Source: Pseudomonadota bacterium (GTDB taxonomy: Bacteria; Myxococcota_A; Polyangia; GCA-2747355). Taken from it: a stretch of 64,000 nucleotides of DNA. Positions 8,067 to 16,809 of the stretch are shown here, in pieces. Under the pieces are notes generated by a model, which was given only the letters and a program-made list of their open reading frames with translations, was not told the DNA's origin and made no database searches. The position numbers were made by a program, and so were the translations under genes. The stretch covers positions 36,388 through 100,387 of the forward strand of contig JADJDT010000013.1 of assembly GCA_016702545.1 (NCBI GenBank). The letters run 5' to 3'. Positions within the stretch are counted from its first letter, which is position 1. Each line of letters starts with the position of its first letter.

Positions 8067-10385
8067 CTAGCGGGCGGCGATCGGGGCGGGCATGCGGCCC
8101 CGCTCGAGATCGTCGGCCAGCGCGGGCAGGTGGTTCGAGGCCACGCCCCAGCGGCTCTGATGCCAGCGATCTTGGTAGATCAGCAGCGTGCCGAGCGCGT
8201 CCGTGAGCCAGCGCGTGGCCAGGGGGCGTGCCGTCGTCACCTCCGTGCGCTCGCCACTCGGCGCGCCGAGGTCGAAGACGCGAGGCTCGCCCTTGCCGCC
8301 GACCCAGACCTTGTAGTCCTCGAGCCGCAGCGTGTGCGCCAGCTCGTACTGCGAGGCGAAGGCCGGGCGCGGGTAGCCACGCCCCACGCCCTGGCTCAGC
8401 GGCAGCAGCGAGGCCACCTGCACGGCCTCGGGGATGGAGCCGCCCAGCGCATCGAGGATCGTCGCCATCGCGCCGATGACCTCGGCGCCCTCGCGTACGC
8501 GCACCCCACGGCCGAAGAGCGGCGGGTAGTGCACGATCAGCGGCACCTGCACCACCGTCTCGCGCAGCGAGCCGCCGTGGCCGATGCGCCCATGTTCCCA
8601 GAGCTCCTCGCCGTGGTCGGCGGTGATCAGGATCATCGTCTGCTCGGCGACGCCGCGCTCGGTCAACGCCTGCAGCACGCGGCCCAGCTGCTGGTCGTTG
8701 AAGGAGACGGTGCTGTCGTAGATCGCCGCGATCCGCTGCCGGTCGCGCGCCGAGGCGCGCTCGGGGTTGCCGGCCAGGCGATCCCAGTCGGGGCCCATCA
8801 TGTTGGTGGTGTATTTGCCCTGGTAGGGCTGTGGGTCGTAGCGGTCGAGCCAGGGCTGGCGTCCGCGCCACGAGACATGCGGATCGATCGTGCCGAGGTA
8901 GAGGAAGAAGGGTTGGTCCCCCTGCTTGCGAATGTGCTCGATCGCGTGGTCGGCGAGATCCTTCGCGGTCAGGCCCCCGCCCTTGTGCAGGGTGTTGCGG
9001 AAGAAGTCCCAGCCTTCACCGAAGCCCCAGAACTCGCTGATGTTGCCGTTGGCGGTCCAGGCGACGGCCCGTCGTCCGGTGCGGCGAATGGCCTCGGGCA
9101 TCGTCGTCCAGGCCAGGCTGAGCCGGGCCTTGGGCCCGATGAAGTCGTGCTGCTTCGGGTAGACGCCGGTCCAGATCGACGTATGGCTGACGCGTGATTC
9201 GGTGCCGACGATGTAGGAGCGCTCGAAGACCGTGCCGTCGCGGCCGAGGGCCTCGATCGCCGGCGTCTCGACGCGCGTGCGCGGATTGTAGAGGCGCAGG
9301 CGATCGGCCCGGAGATTGTCGATCATCCAGAAGATCACGTTGCGCGGCGCTGGGCCGCGCTTGACCACCGGCGCGGTCTCGGCGCGGGCGATCGCCGCTT
9401 CGGGTAGGGCGAGGCCGCTGCAGTTGGCCCCGCTCGCCCGCAGCTCGAGGCGCGCGACCTGCTCGCTGATCGGGGCCAGATCGAGCTGCAGCTCGGCGCC
9501 GCCGCCCGTTGCCGCGGGGAGCGCCAGCCGCTGCTCGGCCATCGCGCCGCCGCCGCGCTCGCCCGCCCAGCGCACGAGCAGCTCGCAGCGCGCGGTATCC
9601 GTCCCGGCGACGCGTAGGCGCAGGCGGCTACCCGTGTAGGGGAAGACGTAGTAGGCCAGGCCGCCGCCGGGAGCCAGCCACAGCGCGTCCTTGCGCCATA
9701 GCTCCGGACGGCTGTCGGCAGGCGGGGCCGTGGGCGCGAGCAGCAGCCAGTCGAGCGCGGCGTAGGCGCGCGCCTCGCCGGCGATCGGGCCGGCCTTGGC
9801 CCAGACCAGCTCGACACGGTTCTCGCCCGGGCGCAGCGCGCCCGCCGGCACCGCCAGCACCAAGCGCTGCCAGCCCGCTGCCAGCCGCGCGATCGGTAAG
9901 GCCGTGTCGTTGAGCTTGACGTGCAAGCCCTGCTCCCCGGGGCTGAGCAACTCCAGCGTCAGGGTGCGCGCGGCGTGGGGACCGCTGGCCTGCTCGGCGC
10001 TCAAGGGCAGCACCAGCCAGCTGGTGCTGCGGATCGCCACGGCCACGGCCCGCCCTTGCTCGCGGGCGTTGATCTTCCAGGTGCGCCAGGGCCGGCCGAA
10101 GGCCAGGTATTTGGCGATGCCCGGTTGGCCGGCCAGCACCGCCAGGCCATCGTGCCAGATCACGTGCGCCAGCAGCCGGTTGTCGGGCAGCGAGAACACG
10201 TCGTGCGAGGGCCCGCTCGCGCGGAGCGGTGCAGCGCTGGCACTGGGGGACGTGGCGCCGGCCGGGGCGGCCAGCGCGGCGCCGCCCTCCGAGGGATGGC
10301 GCTTGGAGCAGGCCGAGGCGGTGGCGACCAACATGCCGATGATGGCGACCAACCTGCACGGACGGAGTGGGGAGATGCGGTTCAT
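8067..10385 (-). CDS. Sulfatase/alkaline-phosphatase superfamily lipoprotein
   Basis: A 772-residue protein. A signal peptide ends in a lipobox-like ATASAC (Cys26). A ~320-residue beta-rich N-terminal half follows, then a sulfatase-type catalytic domain from about residue 345. Visible motifs are NVIFWMIDNLRADRL, ESRVSHTSIWTGVYPKQHD around the expected nucleophile, TIDPH, and the metal site ITADHGEELWEHGRIGHGG. The nucleophile position seems to be Ser rather than Cys, so it may be a Ser-type sulfatase or a phospho-group transferase. The substrate is unknown. It converges on the PilZ gene with a 13-bp gap. Confidence 0.8.
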   Translation of the reverse strand: MNRISPLRPCRLVAIIGMLVATASACSKRHPSEGGAALAAPAGATSPSASAAPLRASGPSHDVFSLPDNRLLAHVIWHDGLAVLAGQPGIAKYLAFGRPWRTWKINAREQGRAVAVAIRSTSWLVLPLSAEQASGPHAARTLTLELLSPGEQGLHVKLNDTALPIARLAAGWQRLVLAVPAGALRPGENRVELVWAKAGPIAGEARAYAALDWLLLAPTAPPADSRPELWRKDALWLAPGGGLAYYVFPYTGSRLRLRVAGTDTARCELLVRWAGERGGGAMAEQRLALPAATGGGAELQLDLAPISEQVARLELRASGANCSGLALPEAAIARAETAPVVKRGPAPRNVIFWMIDNLRADRLRLYNPRTRVETPAIEALGRDGTVFERSYIVGTESRVSHTSIWTGVYPKQHDFIGPKARLSLAWTTMPEAIRRTGRRAVAWTANGNISEFWGFGEGWDFFRNTLHKGGGLTAKDLADHAIEHIRKQGDQPFFLYLGTIDPHVSWRGRQPWLDRYDPQPYQGKYTTNMMGPDWDRLAGNPERASARDRQRIAAIYDSTVSFNDQQLGRVLQALTERGVAEQTMILITADHGEELWEHGRIGHGGSLRETVVQVPLIVHYPPLFGRGVRVREGAEVIGAMATILDALGGSIPEAVQVASLLPLSQGVGRGYPRPAFASQYELAHTLRLEDYKVWVGGKGEPRVFDLGAPSGERTEVTTARPLATRWLTDALGTLLIYQDRWHQSRWGVASNHLPALADDLERGRMPAPIAAR

Positions 10386-10465
10386 GCTCGACTCTCGGGG
10401 TTAGGGACTTGGGACGCGGCGGGGCGACCGCCTGGCCGGGGTGCGGGCGCGTTGGGCGCGCGTGC

Positions 10466-12025
10466 TCAGGGTGTTGCCGACACGGGTTCTTCGCGCACCA
10501 CCCAGTCGGTCGTGCCGTCAGGTCGGTCCATCAGCTCGACGCCCAGGGCGCTCAGCTCGGCGCGCAGCGCATCGGCCTGCTTGAAGTCCTTGGCGCGGCG
10601 TGCCGCCCCGCGCGCCGCGATCTGCGCGGCCACCTGGGCCGCATCGATGGCCCGGGCCTGGCAGAGCTTGTCGCGCCGCCGCTGCAGGAAGGCCTGCGGG
10701 TCGTCGCCGAGCAGGCCGAGCACGGCGCTGACGGTCTCGAGGCCCGCGTCGATCGCCGCGAGCGTGCGTGCCACGACGTCACGTGGCTGTCCCTTCGCTT
10801 GATCGAGCAGCTTGTTGGCCTGGGCCAGCAGCTCGGCCAGCAGGCCGAGCGCGGCGGCGGTGTTGAAGTCGTCGTCCATCGCCGCGGCGAAGCGCTCGCG
10901 AAAGGCGTCCGCCGGTGGCAGCACGGCCGGGCCGCTACCCGCCAGCGCTGGGCCCATCGGAGCCGCGCCCGAGAGCGCCGCGCCCGCGGCGCTGGAGCGC
11001 GCACTGCGCACGCGCTGCACGGTGCGGTAGGCGTAGCCCAGGCGGCGCTCGGCCTCCTCGAGCAGCGGGAAGGTCGGCCCCTCGGGGCGGGCATCGATCT
11101 CGAAGGCGATCGGGTTGCGGTAGTGCGTGCCGAGCAGGAAGAGGCGCAGCGCCTCCGGCTCGTGCCGCGCGCAGACCTCGCGGATCGTGAAGAAGTTGCC
11201 CAGGGACTTGGACATCTTCTCTTCGCCCAGCTCGGCGGTGCGCACGTTGATGAAGCCGTTGTGCAGCCAATAGCGCGCGAAGCTGGTGGCGCCCCCGCTG
11301 GCGCGCGACTGCGCCCGCTCGTTCTCGTGGTGCGGGAAGGCGAGGTCCATCCCGCCGCCGTGCAGGTCGAAGGTCGCACCCAGGTAGCGCTCGCTCATCG
11401 CCGAGCACTCGATGTGCCAGCCCGGCCGACCCGCGCCCCAGGGGCTCGGCCACGAGGGCTCGAGCGGCTTGGCCGCCTTCCAGAGCGCGAAGTCGAGCGG
11501 GCTGCGCTTGCGCGGATCGACCTCGACGCGGGCACCGGCCTGCAGCTCGTCGAGCTGGCGGGCCGCGAGCGCGCCATAGTCGGCAAAGCGATCGACCGCA
11601 AAGTAGACGTCGCCGTCGACGACATAGGCGTGGTCGCTGGCCACCAGCCGCTCGACCAGCGCGATGATCTCGGGGAGATGCCCGCTGACCGTCGGCTCGA
11701 CGTCGGGCACCCGATTGCCGAGACGCCGCATGTCTTCGTGAAAGGCGTCGGTGAAGCGGGCGGCGAGCGCCAGCGGCTCTTCGCCCTGCTCCTGCGCTCG
11801 GCGAATGATCTTGTCGTCGATGTCGGTGACGTTGCGCACGTAGGTCACGGCCAGGCCGAGCTGGCGCAGGTAACGCACGATCACGTCGAAGGCGACGTAG
11901 CAGCGCGCATGCCCGACGTGGCAGTAGTCGTAGACCGTTGGTCCGCACACGTAGATGCCGACCTTGCCGGCCTCCAGCGGCTCGAACGCGACCTTGGCGC
12001 GCGTGGCGGTGTCGTAGAGGCGCAT
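10466..12025 (-). CDS. cysS: Cysteinyl-tRNA synthetase
   Basis: Charges tRNA-Cys with cysteine in the cytoplasm. It is about 519 residues, slightly longer than the usual ~460-480, mainly through an Ala-rich insertion after residue 350. The class I signatures are present: the HIGH-like HVGHAR after YVCGPTVYDYC, and KMSKS in EEKMSKSLGN. Zn-ligand residues are visible in YVCGP, HIECSAM and the HHENE segment. The ATG at 12025 is preferred because it lies 7 bases after the stop of the upstream membrane-protein gene. A start 11 codons earlier would overlap that gene. Confidence 0.95.
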   Translation of the reverse strand: MRLYDTATRAKVAFEPLEAGKVGIYVCGPTVYDYCHVGHARCYVAFDVIVRYLRQLGLAVTYVRNVTDIDDKIIRRAQEQGEEPLALAARFTDAFHEDMRRLGNRVPDVEPTVSGHLPEIIALVERLVASDHAYVVDGDVYFAVDRFADYGALAARQLDELQAGARVEVDPRKRSPLDFALWKAAKPLEPSWPSPWGAGRPGWHIECSAMSERYLGATFDLHGGGMDLAFPHHENERAQSRASGGATSFARYWLHNGFINVRTAELGEEKMSKSLGNFFTIREVCARHEPEALRLFLLGTHYRNPIAFEIDARPEGPTFPLLEEAERRLGYAYRTVQRVRSARSSAAGAALSGAAPMGPALAGSGPAVLPPADAFRERFAAAMDDDFNTAAALGLLAELLAQANKLLDQAKGQPRDVVARTLAAIDAGLETVSAVLGLLGDDPQAFLQRRRDKLCQARAIDAAQVAAQIAARGAARRAKDFKQADALRAELSALGVELMDRPDGTTDWVVREEPVSATP

Positions 12026-12032
12026 CTGACTC

Positions 12033-13304
12033 TCAGCTCGCGCGCGGGCGCGTGGCACGGTAGGCCCGGTAGGCGCGCAGCAGGGCCCAGGCGTTGGCGC
12101 CGATGAAGCTCAGCAGCAGCAACTGGAGCAGGGCGTTGGGCCACTGCTGGCCCGGCGTCTCGCCGGCGAGCACGACCATCGCCTGGGCCGGCAAGGCAAA
12201 GGGCGTGCTCGTGCTGAGGTACAAGAGCTCGGTGCGTCCGAAGCGCAGGGGCGCGCCGCGGCGCGCCACGAGCTGCGCCGGACGTCCCGCTGCGCTCGCG
12301 GGCTGCAGCTCGTAGCGCGGTGGGGCCGTGGCGTCGTCGAGCGCCAGCGTCAGGGTGTCAGCGTCCCAGCGCAGCTGATCCCAGCGCGCGGTGTAGCCGA
12401 CCTGGCGCCGCAACAGGGCACCGGTCGTGGGGTCGGCGCGCAGCGCCTGCAGGAGTCGCTGCAGCTCGGTGCCGCGCGCCACGACGACGTAGCGCCAGGC
12501 GCTCGGCGACGACTCGCTGTCCTCCGCGTGCGGCAGCGCCAGGTGCGCGAGCAGCGTGGCGGCCTGCTCGGCGCGCGGATAGCTGCGGCGCGGGAGTTGG
12601 ACGATCCACTCGTCGGCGAAGGCGACGTTGATCCAGAACAGCGTGTCGGCGGCGAGCGGCACGCTGCGCCCGCTGCGATCGATCGCGGTGCTGGCGCGGT
12701 GGGCGCTGGCTGCCGCGAGGGGACCGAAGTCGAAGTCGTGGGCGATCGACATCGTGCGCGCCAGATAGCCGCGAACCGCGCTGGCATAGGGCAGCCGCGC
12801 CAGGGGCACCAGGCGCCCGAGGTGCACCCCGGGGAGGCTGCGTGGGTCGGCCGGCCCCGCGGCGGCCGACGGCCGTGGCCAGCGCACGTAGAGCCGATTC
12901 TCCGCGCCGAGCAGGCGATAGAAGTGCTCCTGACCGCCGAGCCGACCCTCGAGCAGCAGGGCATGCTTGCGGTCGGGAACGCCCTCGACCCGCACGTAGC
13001 GATCGGCGAGGCGCTCCGGCTGGCGTTGCACGGCCGTGCTGGCGTCGCCGAGGTCGAGGGCGGTGCGGGGCGCGAGGAAATAGCGCAGGTCGTGCCGGTT
13101 GCGGCCCATCAGGTAGAGCGAGAGCGCGATCACCGCGACGCTGACCAGCGGGTGGCGACTGCGGCGTTGGCCGAAGGTCAGTCGCTCCGCGGCAGCGACC
13201 CCGTCGTCGTCGGCAGGCAGCGAGCGCTGCGGACGCGGGCCCGCGTCCGGCGCCGAGGGCGCCGCCGCGACGGGGGGCTGGGGCTGCTGCGCTTCGGCAG
13301 ACAT
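12033..13304 (-). CDS. Two-TM hypothetical envelope protein
   Basis: A 423-residue protein of unknown function. A Pro/Ala-rich cytoplasmic N-terminus of ~50 residues precedes one membrane helix (HPLVSVAVIALSLYLMG). A ~310-residue soluble region follows, with a second helix near the C-terminus (LLQLLLLSFIGANAWALL) and a basic tail. The central region is presumably exported. It lies between ispDF and cysS on the same strand with short gaps (36 and 7 bp), so it probably belongs to that operon. I recognise no domain. Confidence 0.8.
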   Translation of the reverse strand: MSAEAQQPQPPVAAAPSAPDAGPRPQRSLPADDDGVAAAERLTFGQRRSRHPLVSVAVIALSLYLMGRNRHDLRYFLAPRTALDLGDASTAVQRQPERLADRYVRVEGVPDRKHALLLEGRLGGQEHFYRLLGAENRLYVRWPRPSAAAGPADPRSLPGVHLGRLVPLARLPYASAVRGYLARTMSIAHDFDFGPLAAASAHRASTAIDRSGRSVPLAADTLFWINVAFADEWIVQLPRRSYPRAEQAATLLAHLALPHAEDSESSPSAWRYVVVARGTELQRLLQALRADPTTGALLRRQVGYTARWDQLRWDADTLTLALDDATAPPRYELQPASAAGRPAQLVARRGAPLRFGRTELLYLSTSTPFALPAQAMVVLAGETPGQQWPNALLQLLLLSFIGANAWALLRAYRAYRATRPRAS

Positions 13305-13340
13305 CTCAAGCTCTCGCGGGACCGCGGCGGCCCTTGGGGC

Positions 13341-14513
13341 TCAGGCCGGTACCAGGGTCACCGTGGCGTAGGCGGCGATGCCCTCGCCACGGCCGGCGAA
13401 GCCCAGTCCTTCGGTCGTCGTGGCCTTGACGCTGACGCGGTCGCGATCGATCCGCAGCGCGGCCGCCAGGCGCTCGCGCATCGCGCCGATGAAGGGCATC
13501 AGCTTGGGCTGCTGCGCGACCACCACGCTGTCGACGTTGGCCAGGCGGTAGTCGGCGCGCTCGACCAGGTCGCGGATTTCGGCGAGTAGCTTGAGGCTGT
13601 CGGCACCCTTGAAGCGCGGATCGCTGGGGGGAAAGTGTTGGCCGAGATCGCCGAGCGCGGCGGCGCCGAGCAGCGCGTCGCCGATGGCGTGGGCCAGTAC
13701 GTCGGCGTCGGAGTGGCCGACCAGACCCTTCTCGAAGGGGATCTCGACGCCGCCGATGATCAGGCGCTGCCCCGCTGCGAGCTGGTGCACGTCGTAGCCG
13801 ATCCCGCTGCGCGGCAGCCGGACCCGCACCTGCTGCTTGGCGAGGATCGCCTCGGCCAGCGTCAGGTCTTCCTCCACCGTGACCTTGAGATTGGTCGTCT
13901 CGCCGCTGACGAGGCGCACCGTGCCACCGTAGAGCTCGACGACCTGGGCATCATCGGTCAAGGGCGCGCGCCCCCCCGCTTCCCACTGCGCGTAGGCCTC
14001 GCGCAGCAGCGCGACGGAGAAGACCTGCGGTGTTTGCGCCAGGTGAACGACCCCGCGCTCGAGCGTGCGTTCGACCTGGCCGTCACGGCCGAGCTTGACC
14101 GTGTCGGTCGCCGGCAGCGCCGCCAGCGCCGCGCCGCTCTCCGCCGCCACCCGCACCACCCGCTCGATCAGCTCCGGGCTGACCAGCGGCCGCGCGGCGT
14201 CGTGAATGGCGACGTGCGTGGCCTCCGGCGGCAGCGCCAGCAGGCCGTTGCGCACCGAGTCGCTGCGCTCCGCTCCGCCATCGCACAGCCCGTGCAGCTT
14301 GGAGAACGAGTACGAGCTCAGCAGCAGCTCGCTGCGTGAGCGCTCTTCGGCCGGCACGACCAGCACCAGCGAGTCGATGCGCGCGCAGCGCTGGAACGCG
14401 TCGAGCGCCCACACCACCAGCGGTCGGTCACGCAACATGCGGTACTGCTTGGGCCGTTGCCCACCAAAGCGCCGCCCGCGTCCACCGGCCACGATCAGGC
14501 CACAGCAATGCAT
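13341..14513 (-). CDS. ispDF: Bifunctional IspD-IspF of the MEP pathway
   Basis: A 390-residue fusion catalysing two steps of isoprenoid precursor synthesis. The N-terminal IspD (cytidylyltransferase) part has GLIVAGGRGRRFGGQRPKQY and AIHDAARPLV. The C-terminal IspF part (2C-methyl-D-erythritol 2,4-cyclodiphosphate synthase) has GIGYDVHQL (metal-binding Asp and His), GHSDADVLAHAIGDALLGAA and KATTTEGLGFAGRGEGI. The length is typical of the fused enzyme. The third MEP gene in the window, ispE, is at 51968-52864. Confidence 0.96.
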   Translation of the reverse strand: MHCCGLIVAGGRGRRFGGQRPKQYRMLRDRPLVVWALDAFQRCARIDSLVLVVPAEERSRSELLLSSYSFSKLHGLCDGGAERSDSVRNGLLALPPEATHVAIHDAARPLVSPELIERVVRVAAESGAALAALPATDTVKLGRDGQVERTLERGVVHLAQTPQVFSVALLREAYAQWEAGGRAPLTDDAQVVELYGGTVRLVSGETTNLKVTVEEDLTLAEAILAKQQVRVRLPRSGIGYDVHQLAAGQRLIIGGVEIPFEKGLVGHSDADVLAHAIGDALLGAAALGDLGQHFPPSDPRFKGADSLKLLAEIRDLVERADYRLANVDSVVVAQQPKLMPFIGAMRERLAAALRIDRDRVSVKATTTEGLGFAGRGEGIAAYATVTLVPA

Positions 14514-14628
14514 GGGCGGCGTTGTAGCCTAGGCCTCCGCGGCTGACAAGGCGGAGCATGGGTCCGGAGCGGCGGAGCGGCGGGCGCGTTTGCCTCGGGC
14601 CCCGGTCTGCGGCTACGCTGCGCGCCGC

Positions 14629-15204
14629 ATGCGCTGCGCCGCGACCTGCTCGAGCTCGAAGCGCGCCGCCCTCTGGGCCTTGGCGCTGCTGTCGCTCGCG
14701 CTCGGCTGTCGGCGAGCGCAGCCGATGCGCGCCGAGGAGGTCTTTGTCGCGCTGGGCGAGGCGGCGCGCCGCGGTGACACCAAGACCGTCTTCGACCTGC
14801 TCGATCAGCAGAGCCAGTGGTCGCTGATGTCGGCCTTCCGCGCGCAGCAGCAGCAGCGCGATAATGTGCTCGCCTACTATCCCCCCGCGCGTCAGGCAGG
14901 CGAGCTGCAGCGCACCCAGCTGCTCGTTGGCGTGAAGGATGTCGCCGGCTACTGGGCGGCCTACTGCCGGAGCAGCGGCACGCTGGGCCGGCTCGCGCGC
15001 CTGGGCGCCGCGCCCGGCGCTGACCCCAAGGGCGAGCGCGTCGCCTGGCGCAGCGGCGGCGAGGACGTCGCGCTGTGCCGCGAGGGTGCCCGCTGGACCT
15101 ACTGCGGACTGCGCGAGGCGCTCGAGCAGCTCAAGCTCAAGGCCACGCGCGATCTGGAGACCGTCCGCGAGGGCGTCGAGAGCTACAAAGGCCGGGCGCT
15201 GTGA
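14629..15204 (+). CDS. Lipoprotein of unknown function
   Basis: A 191-residue protein with a signal peptide ending in the lipobox LALGC. The start is ATG 14629, which gives a normal lipoprotein signal; an upstream in-frame TTG would add an unlikely arginine-rich prefix. The mature part is mostly helical and charged, with no recognised domain. Its TGA overlaps the GTG start of xseA (GTGA), so the two genes are translationally coupled. It is divergent from ispDF. Confidence 0.75.
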   Translation: MRCAATCSSSKRAALWALALLSLALGCRRAQPMRAEEVFVALGEAARRGDTKTVFDLLDQQSQWSLMSAFRAQQQQRDNVLAYYPPARQAGELQRTQLLVGVKDVAGYWAAYCRSSGTLGRLARLGAAPGADPKGERVAWRSGGEDVALCREGARWTYCGLREALEQLKLKATRDLETVREGVESYKGRAL

Positions 15205-16748
15205 CCACAGCCAGCGGCGAGGACGCGCCGGCGACGCGTCCGCTGCAGTTGATGCTCACGGAACGCCCCGAGCCCGAGCCTGTGCGTCCCGAGCCCGAGC
15301 CTGTGCGTCCCGAGCCCGAGCCTGTGCGCCCCGAGCCCGAGCCTGTGCGTCCCGAGCCCGAGCCTGTGCGTCCCGAGCCCGCCGTCGAGGAGCCGACCGT
15401 CTACGCGGTCTGCCAGCTCGTGCGGCTGGCGGCTCGCTGCGTGGAGGAGCGCTTCGCGCTGGTGTGGGTCGAGGGAGAGATCTCCAACCTGCGCCGGCCG
15501 AGCTCGGGACATTGCTATTTCACCCTCAAGGACGCGCAGGCGCAGCTCCCGATCGTGATCTTCCGCTCCGCCGCGCAGCAGCTCAAGTTCCGGCTCGAGG
15601 ACGGCCAGCAGCTGCGCTGTCGGGGCCGGCTGACGATCTACGAGGGCTACGGGCGTTTCCAGCTGACGGCCGACCACGCCGAGCCGGTTGGGCAGGGGGC
15701 GCTGCAGCTCGCCTTCGAACAGCTACGGCGCAGGCTCGAGGCCGAGGGCCTCTTCGACCTGCGACACAAGCGCGCGTTGCCGCTGCTGCCGCGGACGATC
15801 GCCGTCGTGACCTCGCCGACCGGCGCGGCGTTGCATGACATCGTCCGGGTGCTGCACGATCGTTGCCCGGTGCGCGTGATCGTCTGTCCGACGGCGGTGC
15901 AGGGCGCCGAGGCCCCGGCGGAGCTCTGCGCCGCGCTCGCGCGGGCCGATGCGCTGGGCGTCGACCTGATCATCGTCGGGCGCGGGGGCGGCAGCCTCGA
16001 GGACCTCTGGGCCTTCAACGACGAGCGCGTCGCGCGCGCGATCTTCGCGCTGCGCACGCCCGTGATTTCGGCCGTCGGCCACGAGGTCGACGTGACGATC
16101 GCCGATTTCGTCGCCGACCGCCGCGCCGCCACCCCCTCGGCCGCGGCCGAGCTAGCGGTGCCGGTGCTGCGGGAGCTTCGCGAGCAGCTGGGGCACTGGC
16201 GGACGCGGCTGACCCGTGCCGCCCACCAGGGGCTGCAGCGCCAGCGCTTGCGGCTGACGCGGCTGCAGGCCGGGTTGATCTCGCCGCACGGGCTGCTCGA
16301 TCGCGGGCGGATGCGCCTCGACGATGCTAGCAACCGATTGCACGCGGCCCAGCTGCGCGCCTTCGCCCGGCGCCGCCAGCGGCTCGACCAACAGCGGCAA
16401 CGGCTGGGGCAGGCGCATCCCCGCACGCGCTTGGCGCGCAGCGCGGGGCGCTTGCAGCAGCTCCTGGCGGCGTTGACGGCCGCGGCACAGGCCCGGCTCC
16501 AACGCGACCGCGTGGCGCTGGGCGGCTGTGTCGCGACGCTGGACGCGCTCAGCCCGCTCGCGGTGCTCGCGCGCGGCTACAGCGTGCTGCAGGACGAGGC
16601 CGGGGGCATTTTGCGCGACGCCGCGAGCGTGGCGGTGGGAGCCCGCGTTCACGCCCGACTGCAGCGCGGTCGGCTGGCTTGTCGCATCGAGCGCGTGTGC
16701 CCCGAGACCGACGACCGTGCGCCGGGAGAGCCCGGCGGCGGCGCTTGA
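15201..16748 (+). CDS. xseA: Exodeoxyribonuclease VII large subunit
   Basis: A 515-residue catalytic subunit that degrades single-stranded DNA from both ends. The OB-fold region (FALVWVEGEISNLRRPSSGH) and the nuclease domain (VVTSPTGAALHDIVRVLHDR, DLIIVGRGGGSLEDLWAFND, PVISAVGHEVDVTIADFVAD) are intact. Before the OB fold it has an unusual ~60-residue extension with five perfect PEPEPVR repeats (residues 23-57). The GTG at 15201 overlaps the upstream stop. A longer frame starting at 15075 lies wholly inside the upstream gene and is not used. No xseB is seen nearby. Confidence 0.95.
   Translation: MTTASGEDAPATRPLQLMLTERPEPEPVRPEPEPVRPEPEPVRPEPEPVRPEPEPVRPEPAVEEPTVYAVCQLVRLAARCVEERFALVWVEGEISNLRRPSSGHCYFTLKDAQAQLPIVIFRSAAQQLKFRLEDGQQLRCRGRLTIYEGYGRFQLTADHAEPVGQGALQLAFEQLRRRLEAEGLFDLRHKRALPLLPRTIAVVTSPTGAALHDIVRVLHDRCPVRVIVCPTAVQGAEAPAELCAALARADALGVDLIIVGRGGGSLEDLWAFNDERVARAIFALRTPVISAVGHEVDVTIADFVADRRAATPSAAAELAVPVLRELREQLGHWRTRLTRAAHQGLQRQRLRLTRLQAGLISPHGLLDRGRMRLDDASNRLHAAQLRAFARRRQRLDQQRQRLGQAHPRTRLARSAGRLQQLLAALTAAAQARLQRDRVALGGCVATLDALSPLAVLARGYSVLQDEAGGILRDAASVAVGARVHARLQRGRLACRIERVCPETDDRAPGEPGGGA
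15267..15371. repeat. 21-bp tandem repeat inside xseA
   Basis: Five in-frame copies of a 21-bp unit encode PEPEPVR. The copies are identical apart from rare silent changes, which points to recent slippage or selection for length. Confidence 0.9.
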
Positions 16749-16809
16749 CCGCGGCGGAAACGGCCCCCTATAGTCCTTCACGCCGCTCTCGTTGAGCGTG
16801 GTTCGGGTG

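Noticed and set aside
15075..15200. Longer N-terminus of XseA
   Set aside because: It lies entirely within the upstream lipoprotein gene in another frame, and GTG 15201 overlaps that gene's stop in the usual coupled manner.
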